From Toxoplasma gondii ME49 (Eukaryota > Apicomplexa > Conoidasida > Eucoccidiorida > Sarcocystidae), in contig NC_031472.1 of the NCBI RefSeq assembly GCF_000006565.2, forward strand, positions 3,247,885-3,311,884: a stretch of DNA of 64,000 bases. The letters run 5' to 3'. Each line of letters starts with the position of its first letter. Position 1 is the first letter of the stretch. The position numbers and the translations under genes are program-made. Shown one piece after another: positions 46,991 through 60,120 of this stretch. Below the pieces are notes generated by a model. The model did no database searches. It was not told where the DNA came from and saw nothing but the letters and a program-made list of their open reading frames with translations.

Positions 46991-47379
46991 TGGTTACGCT
47001 GTGGTTTTGTGTTATCGGTGTCGTCATAGACTTTCGTATCAACGTAGCCTATTGTGCGCCTGCTGGTCCTCCACCTCCGGCAGGGAAGCAGCAAGGTCTT
47101 GTCCTCGGAGTACCGTGGAAGCTACCGCTGAGTTGCCTGCTGGAGGCATTTTGCTGTGGGTGGCGGTGGGCGTTTACATTTGGACATGGTTTTTTCCGGG
47201 TTCCGCCGATCACATCAGAGATAGGCTCCTCCACACGTGGGCGCATACTCGTTGCAACTAAGAAGCATACAGAGCATGTGACGCAGAAGTATTCTGTTCA
47301 AGCCACAGCATGTCATGGCGGTAATCGTGCTGCTAGATTTCAAATCCACAACGCGCTGGCACTGACCCATTGTTCATGA
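46882..47379 (+). CDS. Candidate membrane protein frame at the B-to-C junction
   Basis: ATG at 46,882 (a second in frame at 46,900) opens 165 codons; the frame is open back to 46,726. Residues 1-33 are polar with a Ser/Asp-rich run (SSSSHSDDD). A hydrophobic helix of about 20 residues follows (FFCFLVTLWFCVIGVV), then a Pro-rich turn (APAGPPPPAGK), a Trp/Cys-rich stretch and a basic C-terminus. One signal anchor is the simplest topology. The stretch just before the ATG keeps the reading frame of copy B0 (TFLTERPQ there, AFLTEWPQ here), while other B units have a stop after AMNDDGGTG. Either this is the least damaged relative of a gene from which family B decayed, or a lucky open frame. No known domain. 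Confidence 0.33.
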   Translation: MMGVAAMNGHGSSSSHSDDDCAGYLFGFHRRVFFCFLVTLWFCVIGVVIDFRINVAYCAPAGPPPPAGKQQGLVLGVPWKLPLSCLLEAFCCGWRWAFTFGHGFFRVPPITSEIGSSTRGRILVATKKHTEHVTQKYSVQATACHGGNRAARFQIHNALALTHCS

Positions 47380-48375
47380 AGCGACGCTCGTACAAACGGC
47401 GTCGTCCGACCTGACTGAACTCTGTCACCGCTTTCTCCGCCTATACCTGAAGATGGCATGTATCGGCTGGCGCACGCGACACTTTGTGGCGAGTTCGGAG
47501 GAGGAGGCACTGGCAGTCTCGGGGCGCCAAGGCGGCCGGTGCGGTGTGCGACAGCGACGGGACCGGAGGTCTGACGAAATGAGGGTTAGTTTCGACGGCC
47601 AGGAAGAACATCAGGTGACTAGATGAGTGTGTTTGTGGGACGTGTTGAGGATCGTTGCGTGCACGGTACACAGAGCAGAAGCACGGTACACAGAGCAGAA
47701 TCGGTGAGGTCGGAGTCGGGAATGTTGTGTATGTGGAGTGCATCTGGTACCCGGCCTCGTGCGTCCATATGGCAGTCCGAGCGTTGCGCGTCCATCTGAC
47801 AGCGTGAGTTATCGTAGCGACTGTTTCTCCATTAGGAGGGGCTGAGGATTCCGGTCTCCATGTGGCGAGGCTGAGGGGTCGGCGTGCAGCACCGAGTATT
47901 TTGGAGGACGTCGTCATCGCCGTTTGTGACGCGATTCTGGATTCACAGGATCGGATAAGGGGGGAGTGAGCTCGGCTTGTGGGATAAGCTGGCGGATCGT
48001 GTTGCCGAGACAATTCGCATATGATGATTGGTGTACAAGGGGATGTCAGTTTGCTGTTGTTCTAATTTAGCACGGGAAAGTAGGGACGCTGCGGCAGTTG
48101 ATTCCCACGGGCTCTATGGCATACATTCCTTTTCAGTGGAGGCACGACACAATAGTGGGTCCCCATCTATCATTGAGTCTACAGGGGGCTTTAGTGTCGA
48201 GTGGCGGATTGCAGCGGCTAAGGTGCACGGTCACTAGATCGCTGACCGCAGCTACCAACAAGCTTGTCACGCAATGTTCTCTCTCCCTTCGCTTGTATGT
48301 GAAGGAGTGCTGAAAAACAGTGCGGGGTGGAGGACTCCTATTCCCAATCGCCTCCTGCAATTCAATGGGCTTTTC
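47380..48375. repeat. C0: partial first unit with V1
   Basis: It starts inside the unit at GAAGCGACGCTCGTACAA; the front third is absent. It has V1 from about 47,970 and the 20 bp doublet at 47,661-47,700. Confidence 0.85.
47661..47700. repeat. Perfect 20-bp tandem doublet GCACGGTACACAGAGCAGAA
   Basis: Two exact copies in tandem. The same doublet sits at 49,383-49,422, 51,118-51,157, 52,841-52,880, 54,269-54,308, 56,003-56,042 and 59,488-59,527, and at 62,284-62,323 with one A to G change. It is always two copies, so the doubling happened before the large unit amplified and has not expanded since. Confidence 0.95.
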
Positions 48376-50110
48376 TGTGGCCTTGCACAGGACTTCCGGC
48401 GTTTGCTCCGTGCCAGCAACGGTTCATCATTCTTCACCCTGGCGCCTGCCAGTGATCGAGTAACACATCGACCCATGTGTATGTCGTCCGTGGAAGATCA
48501 CATCTGTTCAGATCACGCGACGGAGCACCCTCATCGACAACCCGGTGTATCTCTGATTTCTGTTTCTTCGTTCGCTTTCGCCCTCATCTGTTGCATACGG
48601 TGGGCGTCTTCCCAATCCGATGGTATATCGAAAATGATGAAGATGCCCAGGGGTTGTCAGTGTGACGTGAGATCCGCGAAAAAAATAGGCTGTGCTTGCT
48701 GTTGCCATTGTCTCTCCTCGCACCATGTGCGGTTACTACCGACTGGCTACGACCACGTATGGAATCAACTGGTCTCTGCACAGGCCCGCTGACGGGTCTG
48801 AGACGCAAACGCCTCCCGACGCATTTCTATTGTGGACAGCTGTAAATGTATGGGTGTGGCGCGGCGCAGTGTAGGAGAGACACGACCACGATGATGAAGG
48901 GGCGATTCATGTTTTGGATGAGCTGCGGTAGACTGGAGAGCATGTGTGGTGTGTCACCCGTGTGCCCTCTGGTTGACTGCCTCGAGGTCCTGGCACGGTT
49001 GCATGCACCATACACGAGCCATTCAGATGGACGTCAGCCATTCACACGGACGCGAGCCATTCAGAAGAACTGGGGGACATCGCAGTGGCCATTGTCCATG
49101 AATCGAGGATCGTACAAACGGCGTCGTCCGATCTGACTGAACTCTGTCACCGCTTTCTCCGCCCTTACCTGTAGTTGGTATGCATCAGCTGGTGCACGCG
49201 ACACTTTGTGGCGAGTTCGGAGGAGGAGGCACTGGCAGTCTCGGGGCGCCAAGGCGGCCGGTGCGGTGTGCGACAGCGACGGGACCGGAGGTCTGACGAA
49301 ATGAGGGTTAGTTTCGACGGCCGGGAAGAACATCAGGTGACTAGATGAGTGTGTTTGTGGGACGTGTTGAGGATCGTTGCGTGCACGGTACACAGAGCAG
49401 AAGCACGGTACACAGAGCAGAATCGGTGAGGTCGGAGTCGGGAATGTTGTGTATGTGGAGTGCATCTGGTACCCGGCCTCGTGCGTCCATATGGCAGTCC
49501 GACCGTTGCGCGTCCATCTGACAGCGTGAGTTATCGTAGCGACTGTTTCTCCATTCGGAGGGGCTGAGGATTCCGGTCTCGATATGGCGAGGCTGAGGGG
49601 TCGGCGTGCAGCACCGAGTATTTTGGAGGACGTCGTCATCGCCGTTTGTGACGCGATTCTGGATTCACAGGATCGGATAAGGGGGGAGTGAGCTCCGCTT
49701 GTGGGATAGGCTGCGAGATTGTGAGCCCCGACGGAATTTGCAGGTGATGTTGGCAGTGGGTGGGAATGCCAATTTGCGGTTGTTCGGTTGCAGCGCCAGA
49801 ACGTAAGAGCTCTGAGGCAGTTGGAACTATCGTCACCTGAAGCATCCAACATTTGTCATATAGATAGTCACGAATGAATGCGCGCTGCCAGAACGGGCCT
49901 ATACATATGCCGTATGTTGGTAGGGATTCCGTGTCAAGAGCGCCACCGCAGTGGCGGAGAAGCACAGCCAGTAGACGGGCAGCGGCAAACACTGTCACCC
50001 TAATGACGCGATGATCTCCACCGCATCGCTAGGTTGAGAACGTACGCTGAGCAATTGCTCGGAGAGACCCTCACTTCAAATCACCTGCTGCGATACAAAG
50101 GATTTTTTTT
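48376..50110. repeat. C1: full unit with V2
   Basis: Front block private up to about 48,400, then standard. It contains ACGAGCCATTCAG-type 16-17 bp imperfect direct repeats at about 49,012-49,065 and the longest minus-strand open frame of the array. Confidence 0.88.
49061..49852 (-). other. Recurrent minus-strand open frame of family C (263 codons here)
   Basis: ATG at 49,852 to a stop at 49,061. The same frame is open over about 170-225 codons in the units ending near 47,441, 50,796, 52,519, 54,220 (cut by a gap) and 55,681. It is frameshifted in the last two units, at the GGTGCGGGGGTGCG site (about 59,370 and 62,160). The peptide is Ser/Thr/Pro/Arg-rich with no domain. Differences between units look mostly replacement-type (for example SLATWRPES, SLAISRPES, SLAASSLES), which argues against purifying selection. 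I keep it as an observation, not a gene. Confidence 0.2.
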
Positions 50111-51833
50111 TGCGGCCTTGCACATGTATTTCGGCGTTTGCTCCGTGCTAGCAACGGTTCATCATTCTTCACCCTGGCGCCTGCCAGTGATCGAGTAACA
50201 CATCGACCCATGTGTATGTCGTCCGTGGAAGATCACATCTGTTCAGATCACGCGACGGAGCACCCTCATCGACAACCCAGTGTATCTCTGATTTCTGTTT
50301 CTTCGTTCGCTTTCGCCCTCATCTGTTGCATACGGTGGGCGTCTTCCCAATCCGATGGTATATCGAAAATGATGAAGATGCCCAGGGGTTGTCAGTGTGA
50401 CGTGAGATCCGCGAAAAAAATAGGCTGTGCTTGCTGTTGCCATTGTCTCTCCTCGCACCATGTGCGGTTACTACCGACTGGCTACGACCACGTATGGAAT
50501 CAACTGGTCTCTGCACAGGCCCGCTGACGGGTCTGAGACGCAAACGCCTCCCGACGCATTTCTACTGTGGACAGCTGTAAATGTATGGGTGTGGCGCGGC
50601 GCAGTGTAGGAGAGACACGACCACGATGATGAAGGGGCAGTTCATGTTTTGGATGAGCTGCGGTAGACTGGAGAGCATGTGTGGTGTGTCACCCGTGTGC
50701 CCTCTGGTTGACTGCCTCGAGGTCCTGGGGCGGCTGCGTGCACCACACACGAGATATTCAGAAGGACACGAGCCATTCACACGGACGCGAGCCATTCAGA
50801 AGAACTGGGGGACTTCGCAGTGGTCATTGTACATGAAGCGAGGATCGTAAAAGAGGCGTCGCCCGACCTGACTGAACTCTGTCACCGCCTTCTCCGCCTT
50901 TACCTGTAGATGGTATGCATCGGCTGGTGCACGCGACACTTTGTGTCGAGTTCGGAGGAGGAGGCACTGGCAGTCTCGGGGCACCAAGGCGGCCGGTGCG
51001 GTGTGCGACAGCGATGGGACCGGAGGTCTGACGAAATGAGGGTTAGTTTCGACGGCCGGGAAGAACATCAGGTGACTAGATGAGTGTGTTTGTGGGACGT
51101 GTTGAGGATCGTTGCGTGCACGGTACACAGAGCAGAAGCACGGTACACAGAGCAGAATCGGTGAGGTCGGAGTCGGGAATGTTGTGTATGTGGAGTACAT
51201 CTGGTACCCGGCCTCGTGCGTCCATATGACAGTCCGACCGTTGCGCGTCCATCTGACGGCGTGAGTTATCGTAGCGACTGTTTCTCCATTAGGAGGGGCT
51301 GATGATTCCAGGCTGGATGCGGCGAGGCTGAGGGGTCGGCGTGCAGCACCGAGTATTTTGGAGGACGTCGTCATCGCCGTTTGTGACGCGATTCTGGATT
51401 CACAGGATCGGATAAGGGGGGAGTGAGCTCGGCTTGTGTGATAGGCTGGCGAATCGTGTTGCCGAGACAATTCGCATATGATGATTGGTGTACAAGGGGA
51501 TGTCAGTTTGCTGTTGTTCTAATTTAGCACGAGAAAGTAGGGACGCTGCGGCAGTTGATTCCCACGGGCTCTATGGCATACATTCCTTTTCAGTGGAGGC
51601 ACGACACAATAGTGGGTCCCCATCTATCATTGAGTCTACAGTGGGCTTTAGTGTCGAGTGGAGGATTGCAGCGGCTAAGGTGCACGGCCACTAGACTGTT
51701 GGGCGAAGTTTCGAACCATGTCTTCAAGAGGTATTACCCCCCTCTTCCCTAGTTTTTGGCAGTACGCTGGGGCGTCGTACAGAAACTGACACTTTCACTT
51801 CAAATCACCTGCTGCGATACAAAGGATTTTTTT
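50111..51833. repeat. C2: full unit with V1
   Basis: Near-identical to C1 in the conserved part. V1 matches that of C0 over about 270 bases and then diverges at about 51,700 into private sequence. Confidence 0.88.
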
Positions 51834-53604
51834 TGCGGCCTTGCACATGTATTTCAGCGTTTGCTCCGTGCCAGCAACGGTTCATCATTCTTCACCCTGG
51901 CGCCTGCCAGTGATCGAGTAACACATCGACCCATGTGTATGTCGTCCGTGGAAGATCACATCTGTTCAGATCACGCGACCGAGGACCCTCATCGACAACC
52001 CAGTGTATCGCTGATTTCTGTTTCTTCGTTCGCTTTCGCCCTCATCTGTTGCATACGGTGGGCGTCTTCCCAATCTGATGGTATATCGAAAATGATGAAG
52101 ATGCCCAGAGATTGTCAGTGTGACGTGAGATCCGCGAAAAAAATAGGCTGTGCTTGCTGTTGCCACTGTCTCTCCTCGCATCATGTGCGGTTACTACCGA
52201 CTGGCTACGACCACGTATGGAGTCAACTGGTCTCTGCACAGGCCCGCTGACGGGTCTGAGACGCAAACGCCTCCCGACGCATTTCTACTGTGGACAGCTG
52301 TAAATGTATGAGTGTGGCGCGGCGCAGTGTAGGAGAGACACGACCACGATGATGAAGGGGCGATTCATGTTTCGGATGAGCTGCGGTAGACTGGAGAGCA
52401 TGTGTGGTGTGTCACCCGTGTGCCCTCTGGTTGACTGCCTCGAGGTCCTGGGGCGGCTGCGTGCACCACACACGAGCCATTCAGAAGGACACGAGCCATT
52501 CACACGGACGCGAGCCATTCAGAAGAACTGGGGGACTTCGCAGTGGCCATTGTTCATGAAGCGAGGATCGTACAAGAGACTTCGCCCGACCTGACTGAAC
52601 TCTGTCACCGCCTTCTCCGCCCTTACCTGTAGTTGGTATGCATCGGCTGGTGCACGCGACACTTTGTGGCGAGTTCGGAGGAGGAGGCACTGGCAGTCTC
52701 GGGGCGCCGAGGCGGCCGGTGCGGTGTGCGACAGCGACGGGACCGGAGGTCTGACGAAATGAGGGTTAGTTTCGACGGCCGGGAAGAACATCAGGTGACT
52801 AGATGAGTGTGTTTGTGGGACGTGTTGAGGATCGTTGCGTGCACGGTACACAGAGCAGAAGCACGGTACACAGAGCAGAATCGGTGAGGTCGGAGTCGGG
52901 AATGTTGTGTATGTGGAGTACATCTGGTACCCGACCTCGTGCGTCCATATGGCAGTCCGACCGTTGCGCGTCCATCTGACGGCGTGAGTTATCGTAGCGA
53001 CTGTTTCTCCATTAGGAGGGGCTGAGGATTCCGGTCTCGATATGGCGAGGCTGAGGGGTCGGCTTGCAGCACCGAGTATTTTGAAGGACATCGTCATCGC
53101 CGTTTGTGAAGCGATTCTGGATTCACAGGATCGGATAAGGGGGGAGTTAGCTCGGCTTGTGGGATAGGCTGGCGGATCGTGTGGCCCGACGGAAATCGCA
53201 GCTGATGCAAGAATTTGGACAGGGATTTAGATTTTAGGCTGTTCGATTCCAGAGCAAGCGCGTAGGAAAGCTGGACAATAGAGGCAACAGGCCAGGAGCA
53301 TCCAGCACTTTTTCTGAAGGATAGCGGTGCGAGAACGAGGCCGTGGTCACCGTTTGCATTATAGTGGTCCACGGTGATGTGGCACTCTGCGGTTGGTTGC
53401 TTTTGAGATTTTGGATCGGATCCCGGCTCAGCTCAGGAATCGTAGCGTCTGCGGATCGAAGCTGTCACCGGTCACCCTCCGCCACAGAACAATGTCCCCT
53501 CGAGACAACGGTGCCTCGGCTTTGCAGACTCGGCGTGTACGCTTGGATGTCCTGCCGGACCGCTGCCATCTAGAATCCTATCCGGCAATAAAATGCAGTT
53601 TTTT
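51834..53604. repeat. C3: full unit with V3
   Basis: The conserved part is standard. V3 (53,160-53,600) occurs only here, making this the most distinctive V block. Confidence 0.88.
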
Positions 53605-54993
53605 TCGGCCTTGCACATGTATTTCGGCGTTTGCTCCGTGCCAGAAACGGTTCATCATTCTTCACCCTGGCGCATACCAGTGATCGAGTAACACATCGAC
53701 CCATGTGTATGTCGTCCGTGGAAGATCACATCTGTTCAGATCACGCGACGGAGGACCCTCATCGACAACCCAGTGTATCGCTGATTTCTGTTTCTTCGTT
53801 CGCTTTCGCCCTCATCTGTTGCATACGGTGGGCGTCTTCCCAATCCGATGGTATATCGAAAATGATGAAGATGCCCAGGGGTTGTCAGTGTGACGTGAGA
53901 TCCGCGAAAAAAATAGGCTGTGCTTGCTGTTGCCATTGTCTCTCCTCGCATCATGTGCGGTTACTACCGACTGGCTACGACCACGTATGGAGTCAACTGG
54001 TCTCTGCACAGGCCCGCTGACGGGTCTGAGACGCAAACGCCTCCCGACGCATTTCTACTGTGGACAGCTGTAAATGTATGGGTGTGGCGCGGCGCAGTGT
54101 AGGAGAGACACGACCATGATGATGAAGGGGCGATTCATGTTTTGGATGAGCTGCGGTAGANNNNNNNNNNNNNNNNNNNNTGACGAAATGAGGGTTAGTT
54201 TCGACGGCCGGGAAGAACATCAGTGACTAGATGAGTGTGTTTGTGGGACGTGTTGAGGATCGTTGCGTGCACGGTACACAGAGCAGAAGCACGGTACACA
54301 GAGCAGAATCGGTGAGGTCGGAGTCGGGAATGTTGTGTATGTGGAGTGCATCTGGTACCCGGCCTCGTGCGTCCATATGGCAGTCCGAGCGTTGCGCGTC
54401 CATCTGACAGCCTGAGTTATCGTAGCGACTGTTTCTCCATTAGGAGGGGCTGAGGATTCCGGTCTCGATATGGCGAGGCTGAGGGGTCGGCGTGCAGCAC
54501 CGAGTATTTTGGAGGACGTCGTCATCGCCGCTTGTGACGCGATTCTGGATTCACAGGATCGGATAAGGGGGGAGTGAGCTCCGCTTGTGGGATAGGCTGC
54601 GAGATTGCGAGCCCCGACGGAATTTGCAGGTGATGTTGGCAGTGGGTGGGAATGCCAATTTGCGGTTGTGCGTTTGCAGCGCCGGACCGTAAGAGCTCTG
54701 AGGCAGTTGGAACTATCGTCACCTGAAGCATCCAACATTTGTCATATAGATAGTCACGAATGAATGCGCGCTGCCAGAACGGGCCTATACATATGCCGTA
54801 TGGTGGTAGGGATTCCGTGTCAAGAGCGCCACCGCAGTGGCGGAGAAGCACAGCCAGTAGACGGGCAGCGGCAAACACTGTCACCCTAATGACGCGATGA
54901 TCTCCACCGCATCGCTAGGTTGAGAACGTACGCTGAGCAATTGCTCGGAGAGACTCTCATTCCAAATGACGATGCTACGGTATAATATAGTTT
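53605..54993. repeat. C4: unit with V2, gapped
   Basis: V2 matches that of C1 over about 430 bases with few changes. The apparent length of 1,389 bp becomes about 1,730 bp when the gap is given its expected size. Confidence 0.85.
54161..54180. other. Assembly gap, 20 N, true size about 361 bp
   Basis: In C3 the same flanks (CTGCGGTAGA and TGACGAAATG) enclose 52,391-52,751. Confidence 0.88.
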
Positions 54994-56715
54994 TGTGCGA
55001 ACTTCCACATGTATTTCGGCGTTTTCTCCGTGCCAGCAACGGTTCATCATTCTTCACCCTGGCGCCTTCCAGTGAACGAGTAACACATCGACCCATGTGT
55101 ATGTCGTCCGTGGAAGATCACATCTGTTCAGATCACGCGACGGAGGACCCTCATCGACATCCCCGTGTATCTCTGATTTCTGTTTCTTCGTTCGCTTTCG
55201 CCCTCATCTGTTGCATACGGTGGGCGTCTTCCCAATCCGATGGTATATCGAAAATGATGAAGATGCCCAGGGATTGTCAGTGTGACGTGAGATCCGCGAA
55301 AAAAATAGGCTGTGCTTGCTGTTGCCATTGTCTCTCCTCGCATCATGTGCGGTTACTACCGACTGGCTACGACCACGTATGGAGTCAACTGGTCTCTGCA
55401 CAGGCCCGCTGACGGGTCTGAGACGCAAACGCCTCCCGACGCATTTCTACTGTGGACAGCTGTAAATGTATGGGTGTGGCGCGGCGCAGTGTAGGAGAGA
55501 CACGACCACGATGATGAAGGGGCGATTCATGTTTCGGATGAGCTGCGGTAGACTGGAGAGCATGTGTGGTGTGTCACCCGTGTGCCCTCTGGTTGACTGC
55601 CTCGAGGTCCTGGGGCGGCTGCGTGCACCACACACGAGCCATTCAGAAGGACACGAGCCATTCAAACGGACGCGAGCCATTCAGAAGAACTGGGGGACTT
55701 CGCAGTGGCCATTGTTCATGAAGCGAGGATCGTACAAGAGACTTCGCCCGAGCTGACTGAACTCTGTCACCGCTTTCTCCGCCCTTACCTGTAGTTGGTA
55801 TGCATCAGCTGGTGCACGCGACACTTTGTGGCGAGTTGGGATGACGAGGCACTGGCAGTCTCGGGGCGCCAAGGCGGCCGGTGCGGTGTGCGACAGCGAC
55901 GGGACCGGAGGTCTGACGAAATGAGGGTTAGTTTCGACGGCCGGGAAGAACATCAGGTGACTAGATGAGTGTGTTTGTGGGACGTGTTGAGGATCGTTGC
56001 GTGCACGGTACACAGAGCAGAAGCACGGTACACAGAGCAGAATCGGTGAGGTCGGAGTCGGGAATGTTGTGTATGTGGAGTACATCTGGTACCCGGCCTC
56101 GTGCGTCCATGTGGCAGTCCGACCGTTGCGCGTCCATCTGACAGCCTGAGTTATCGTAGCGACTGTTTCTCCATTAGGAGGGGCTGAGGATTCCGGTCTC
56201 GATGTGGCGAGGCTGAGGGGTCGGCGTGCAGCACCGAGTATTTTGGAGGACGTCGTCATCGCCGTTTGTGACGCGATTCTGGATTCACAGGATCGGATAA
56301 GGGGGGAGTGAGCTCCGCTTGTGGGATAGGCTGCGAGATTGTGAGCCCCGGCGGAGTTCGCTGCCGATGATATTGTGAATGGGAAAGTAACTTCGTGGTT
56401 GTTCTATTTCAGCGCGAACAAGTACGAAAGCTGCGCCAGTTGAAACCCACGGCCGCCATAGCACACATTCATTGTCATTGAACGCATGGCCTGGCAGCGA
56501 GTCCATATAAATCGTTGACACCATAAGGGGCCTTATCGTTAAGTGACGGATTGCAGCGACTAAGGTACACGGTCACTAGACTGCTGACCGCAGGTGTCGA
56601 CAATGTCTTCGTGTGATGTTCGCTCCTTCATCGCTAGTATCAGAAGGTACGCTGAGACATTGTACGGAGGCGGCAACGCTTATTCCTAATTGCGTGCTGC
56701 GACACAATGCTGTCT
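54994..56715. repeat. C5: full unit with V4
   Basis: The front block reads TGTGCGAACTTCCACATG instead of TGCGGCCTTGCACATG. It has the GTTGGGATGACGAGG variant near 55,836 that it shares with the unit at 59,320. V4 begins near 56,345. Confidence 0.88.
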
Positions 56716-57299
56716 TCTGCGTTCGTGCAAACATTTTTCGCCGTTCGCTCCGTGCCAGCAAGGGGCCACCGTCCTTCACCCTCCCGTCTGGCACTGAACA
56801 AATGACACGTGCAGCCACGTGTATGTCGTCCGTGGAAGATCACATCCGTTCAGAGCACGCGACGGAGCGCCCTCGTCTGCATCCCAGCGTTTCTCTGATT
56901 TGTGTGTCTTCGTTCACTTTCGGCGTTATCTGGTGCATCGTGTACGCGTCGCCTCAATCCGATGGTATATCCAAAATTGTGAAGACTGATGGTAAGGTGA
57001 ATCAGTGTACGACATTTTAGGTACCGATTTGCACCGACATGCGCGTGGCGCCGTCGCACGCTGCATCGTCTGTGTGGTGACTGTCCATGCGACATAAGAT
57101 TGTCCAATGCGGTGTGACTGTTATCGTCTTCGACATAGATGGGGACCTGGCTGTGTTGCTACCGGCCCGCTTTGGAATCACCTGGTGCTGGGACGATCCC
57201 GCTGACGAGCGTGGCACGCGAACGAGTACGGTGGCGTATTTTGTATGAATAAATGTGACGCTGTGGGTGCATCTTGGCACGGTGTCTAGGACCTTCGTC

Positions 57300-58880
57300 C
57301 ACGATGGGTCACGGACGACCCACCTGTGTCGGTATACTGTGGCAGACTCAAGTGTGTCTCATGTATGATGCAGGTGTCATGTAGTCGATCCCCTTCCCTT
57401 GTGGCCGTGCTGCCACTTGATGCATCAGACATCACTCATTCAGTACGACAAGAGACGCGACTCGGTGTCTCTGATGAACTGCACTGGTCGTCGTCGGGGA
57501 CGTTCTGCTTCGGCGCACAGGAGGTAGGTTCCGACTGAAGACGTGGCTCTGTGGTGATCGGTATGATGGAGGTGGGGTCGAGACCGTCAATGTGACTGGT
57601 AGCTATGCGACGGGACGGCGGCTTGCGCTGCAGTGAATAAGGGGTAGCTACAGCGTTGGTCCGAGATTTCGATATGCGTCAAGGCTTGTATTTATGGCAC
57701 GCGGTCTATGTGGTCGCGTCACAGCATGAAAGCTAAGCAGAGCCACACGCTGCGTCACGGAGTAGCTGCTGATATGGGCTTTGTCTCGCATTCATGCTCA
57801 CGCGCCATTCGTTCTTCCGTGCTGCCAACGATGGCTGATGGCGCGTGCTCGCGGGTGTCTGTGCATCTGGCTGCGGGATACGCACACACGAAAAAGTGAT
57901 GCCTTGCAGGAAGTTGTTGTTGTCGCGTTTGCAGCAGAGTTGAAACCCCCTAGGCTCGAGGATCGCGTGAGTTGGCTCTGCTTTTGGGCGAACTGCAGGC
58001 TGCGCGCGCGCGAAAGCGTATTTTGGTGTAGACCACTGGCATGAACGGCGTGGTGTTTTCTCCTTATTACAGAAACAAAACGTACGAATGCGACTTCGTG
58101 GAGACACGGAACACTTATTGGGTATCGCGTGGTGGAGACGCATGAGACGAGTGACTCGAGCATCGGCTCCACCATTGTCATTGTAAATGGATACGTAGCG
58201 TAGGGTTCACTGGCATGGCGCTGCCTGTGTAGGCGTCTTAAAAGCTGAGTTGTATGAGGACGTGCCTTTTTAGTCGGTGGAAGACTACGTAGGCAACGTC
58301 AGACGTTTTGGTCGGATACTGTTTATTGCCTAGCTGTGCCACAATTCTACAGTTCGACGATGTAGGCAGGGCCGTGGCTTTGGCAGTTGTGTTCCACAAC
58401 ACGCGCACGCGGATAAAATGCTGGACATTTCGGCCGGGCGAAGTCGGTGTGGGTGGATGCCCGTGTTAGAAACAGGTCGAAAAGGCGCCGTCCTCACTTG
58501 ACTGTGAACGATTTACGTGAAGGAGCACGTTTGCTATTGTCGCTGAGATCAAAATCCGTTCGTTCGAAGCTCGCGGTGTATCGGCGTCGTCGACGTACGA
58601 CTGTTTTTCGAGATTTGGATTGCGCGTTTCAGCGTGGCATGCCCTCTTCAGCGGCGAAGGGTGCGTCGCCTGCTGATCACGAACGGTGCGTTTTTTTGAC
58701 GTTCCATGCGTGACTTGCGCTGACGACTAAACCGTGTATGGCACGAACTTCGCATCCGCGTTTTTTGTTGTCTCCCGTTTGATTTCTGACTTGATGATGG
58801 CTATTATCACCGCACACAGGAATCGACGGTAGCTGCAGTCCACAACGCAGAAGGCGCCGAGGCGCGGCACCGATGACCTG
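57300..58880. other. Non-family segment inside the C array
   Basis: Frames of 60-136 codons on both strands, none recognisable. The overlapping frames around 57,733-58,181 face each other on opposite strands. There are no inverted-repeat ends or target duplications of a transposon that I can see. Confidence 0.45.
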
Positions 58881-59986
58881 GGTGCTGGTACTTTCAGATG
58901 AGTCGCCTGACATGCAGTCGCTTCCTGCGACGGTTTTGCTGTGGGCATACCCGGGGATGCAGTTGCGGTGTGTCCAGGCGTTTGAGTGATTTGTCCACGA
59001 TTACCAACGGACCATTCATGCGTGCGCGTGGCCTCCGGAAGACTGAGGACCAGACGTCTCATCCACGTGACCTCCGGTTGACTTCCTTGAGGTCCTGGGG
59101 CGGCTGATGCACCACACACGAGCCATTCAGAAGGACACGAGCCATTCAAACGGACGCGAGCCATTCAGAAGAACTGGGGGACTTCGCAGTGGTCATTGTT
59201 CATGAAGCGAGGATCGTACAAGAGACTTCGCCCGACCTGACTGAACTCTGTCACCGCTTTCTCCGCCCTTACCTGTAGTTGGTATGCATCAGCTGGTGCA
59301 CGCGACACTTTGTGGCGAGTTGGGATGACGAGGCACTGGCAGTCTCGGGGCGCCAAGGCGGCCGGTGCGGGGGTGCGACAGCGACGGGACCGGAGGTCTG
59401 ACGAAATGAGGGTTAGTTTCGACGGCCGGGAAGAACATCAGGTGACTAGATGAGTGTGTTTGTGGGACGTGTTGAGGATCGTTGCGTGCACGGTACACAG
59501 AGCAGAAGCACGGTACACAGAGCAGAATCGGTGAGGTCGGAGTCGGGAATGTTGTGTATGTGGAGTGCATCTGGTACCCGACCTCGTGCGTCCATGTGGC
59601 AGTCCGACCGTTGCGCGTCCCTCTGACAGCCTGAGTTATCGTAGCGACTGTTTCTCCATTAGGAGGGGCTGAGGATTCCGGTCTCGATGTGGCGAGGCTG
59701 AGGGGTCGGCTCGCAGCACCGAGTATTTTGGAGGACGTCGTCATTGCCGTTTGTGACGCGATTCTGGATTCACAGGATCGGATAAGGGGGGAGTGAGCTC
59801 CGCTTGTGGGATAGACTGCGAGATTGTGAGCCCCGACGGAATTTGCAGGTGATGTTGGCAGTGGGTGGGAATGTCAATTTGCGGTTGTTTGATTGCAGCG
59901 CCGGACCGTGAGAATGCTGAGTCAGCTCAGACCAACGCCTTCTAGGGCATACAGTAATTCTGGTTGAATGTACCACTCGAAATCAA

Positions 59987-60120
59987 NNNNNNNNNNNNNN
60001 NNNNNNNNNNNNNNNNNNNNNNNNNNNNNNNNNNNNNNNNNNNNNNNNNNNNNNNNNNNNNNNNNNNNNNNNNNNNNNNNNNNNNNNNNNNNNNNNNNNN
60101 NNNNNNNNNNNNNNNNNNNN
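59987..60120. other. Assembly gap, 134 N
   Basis: The odd length suggests an estimated gap, unlike the 20-N placeholders. It falls between a V block and the front of the next unit, where unit-to-unit variation is greatest. Confidence 0.9.

Noticed and set aside
57300..58880. Transposon insertion within the C array
   Set aside because: No terminal inverted or long direct repeats, no target duplication, and no transposase or reverse-transcriptase motif in any frame.
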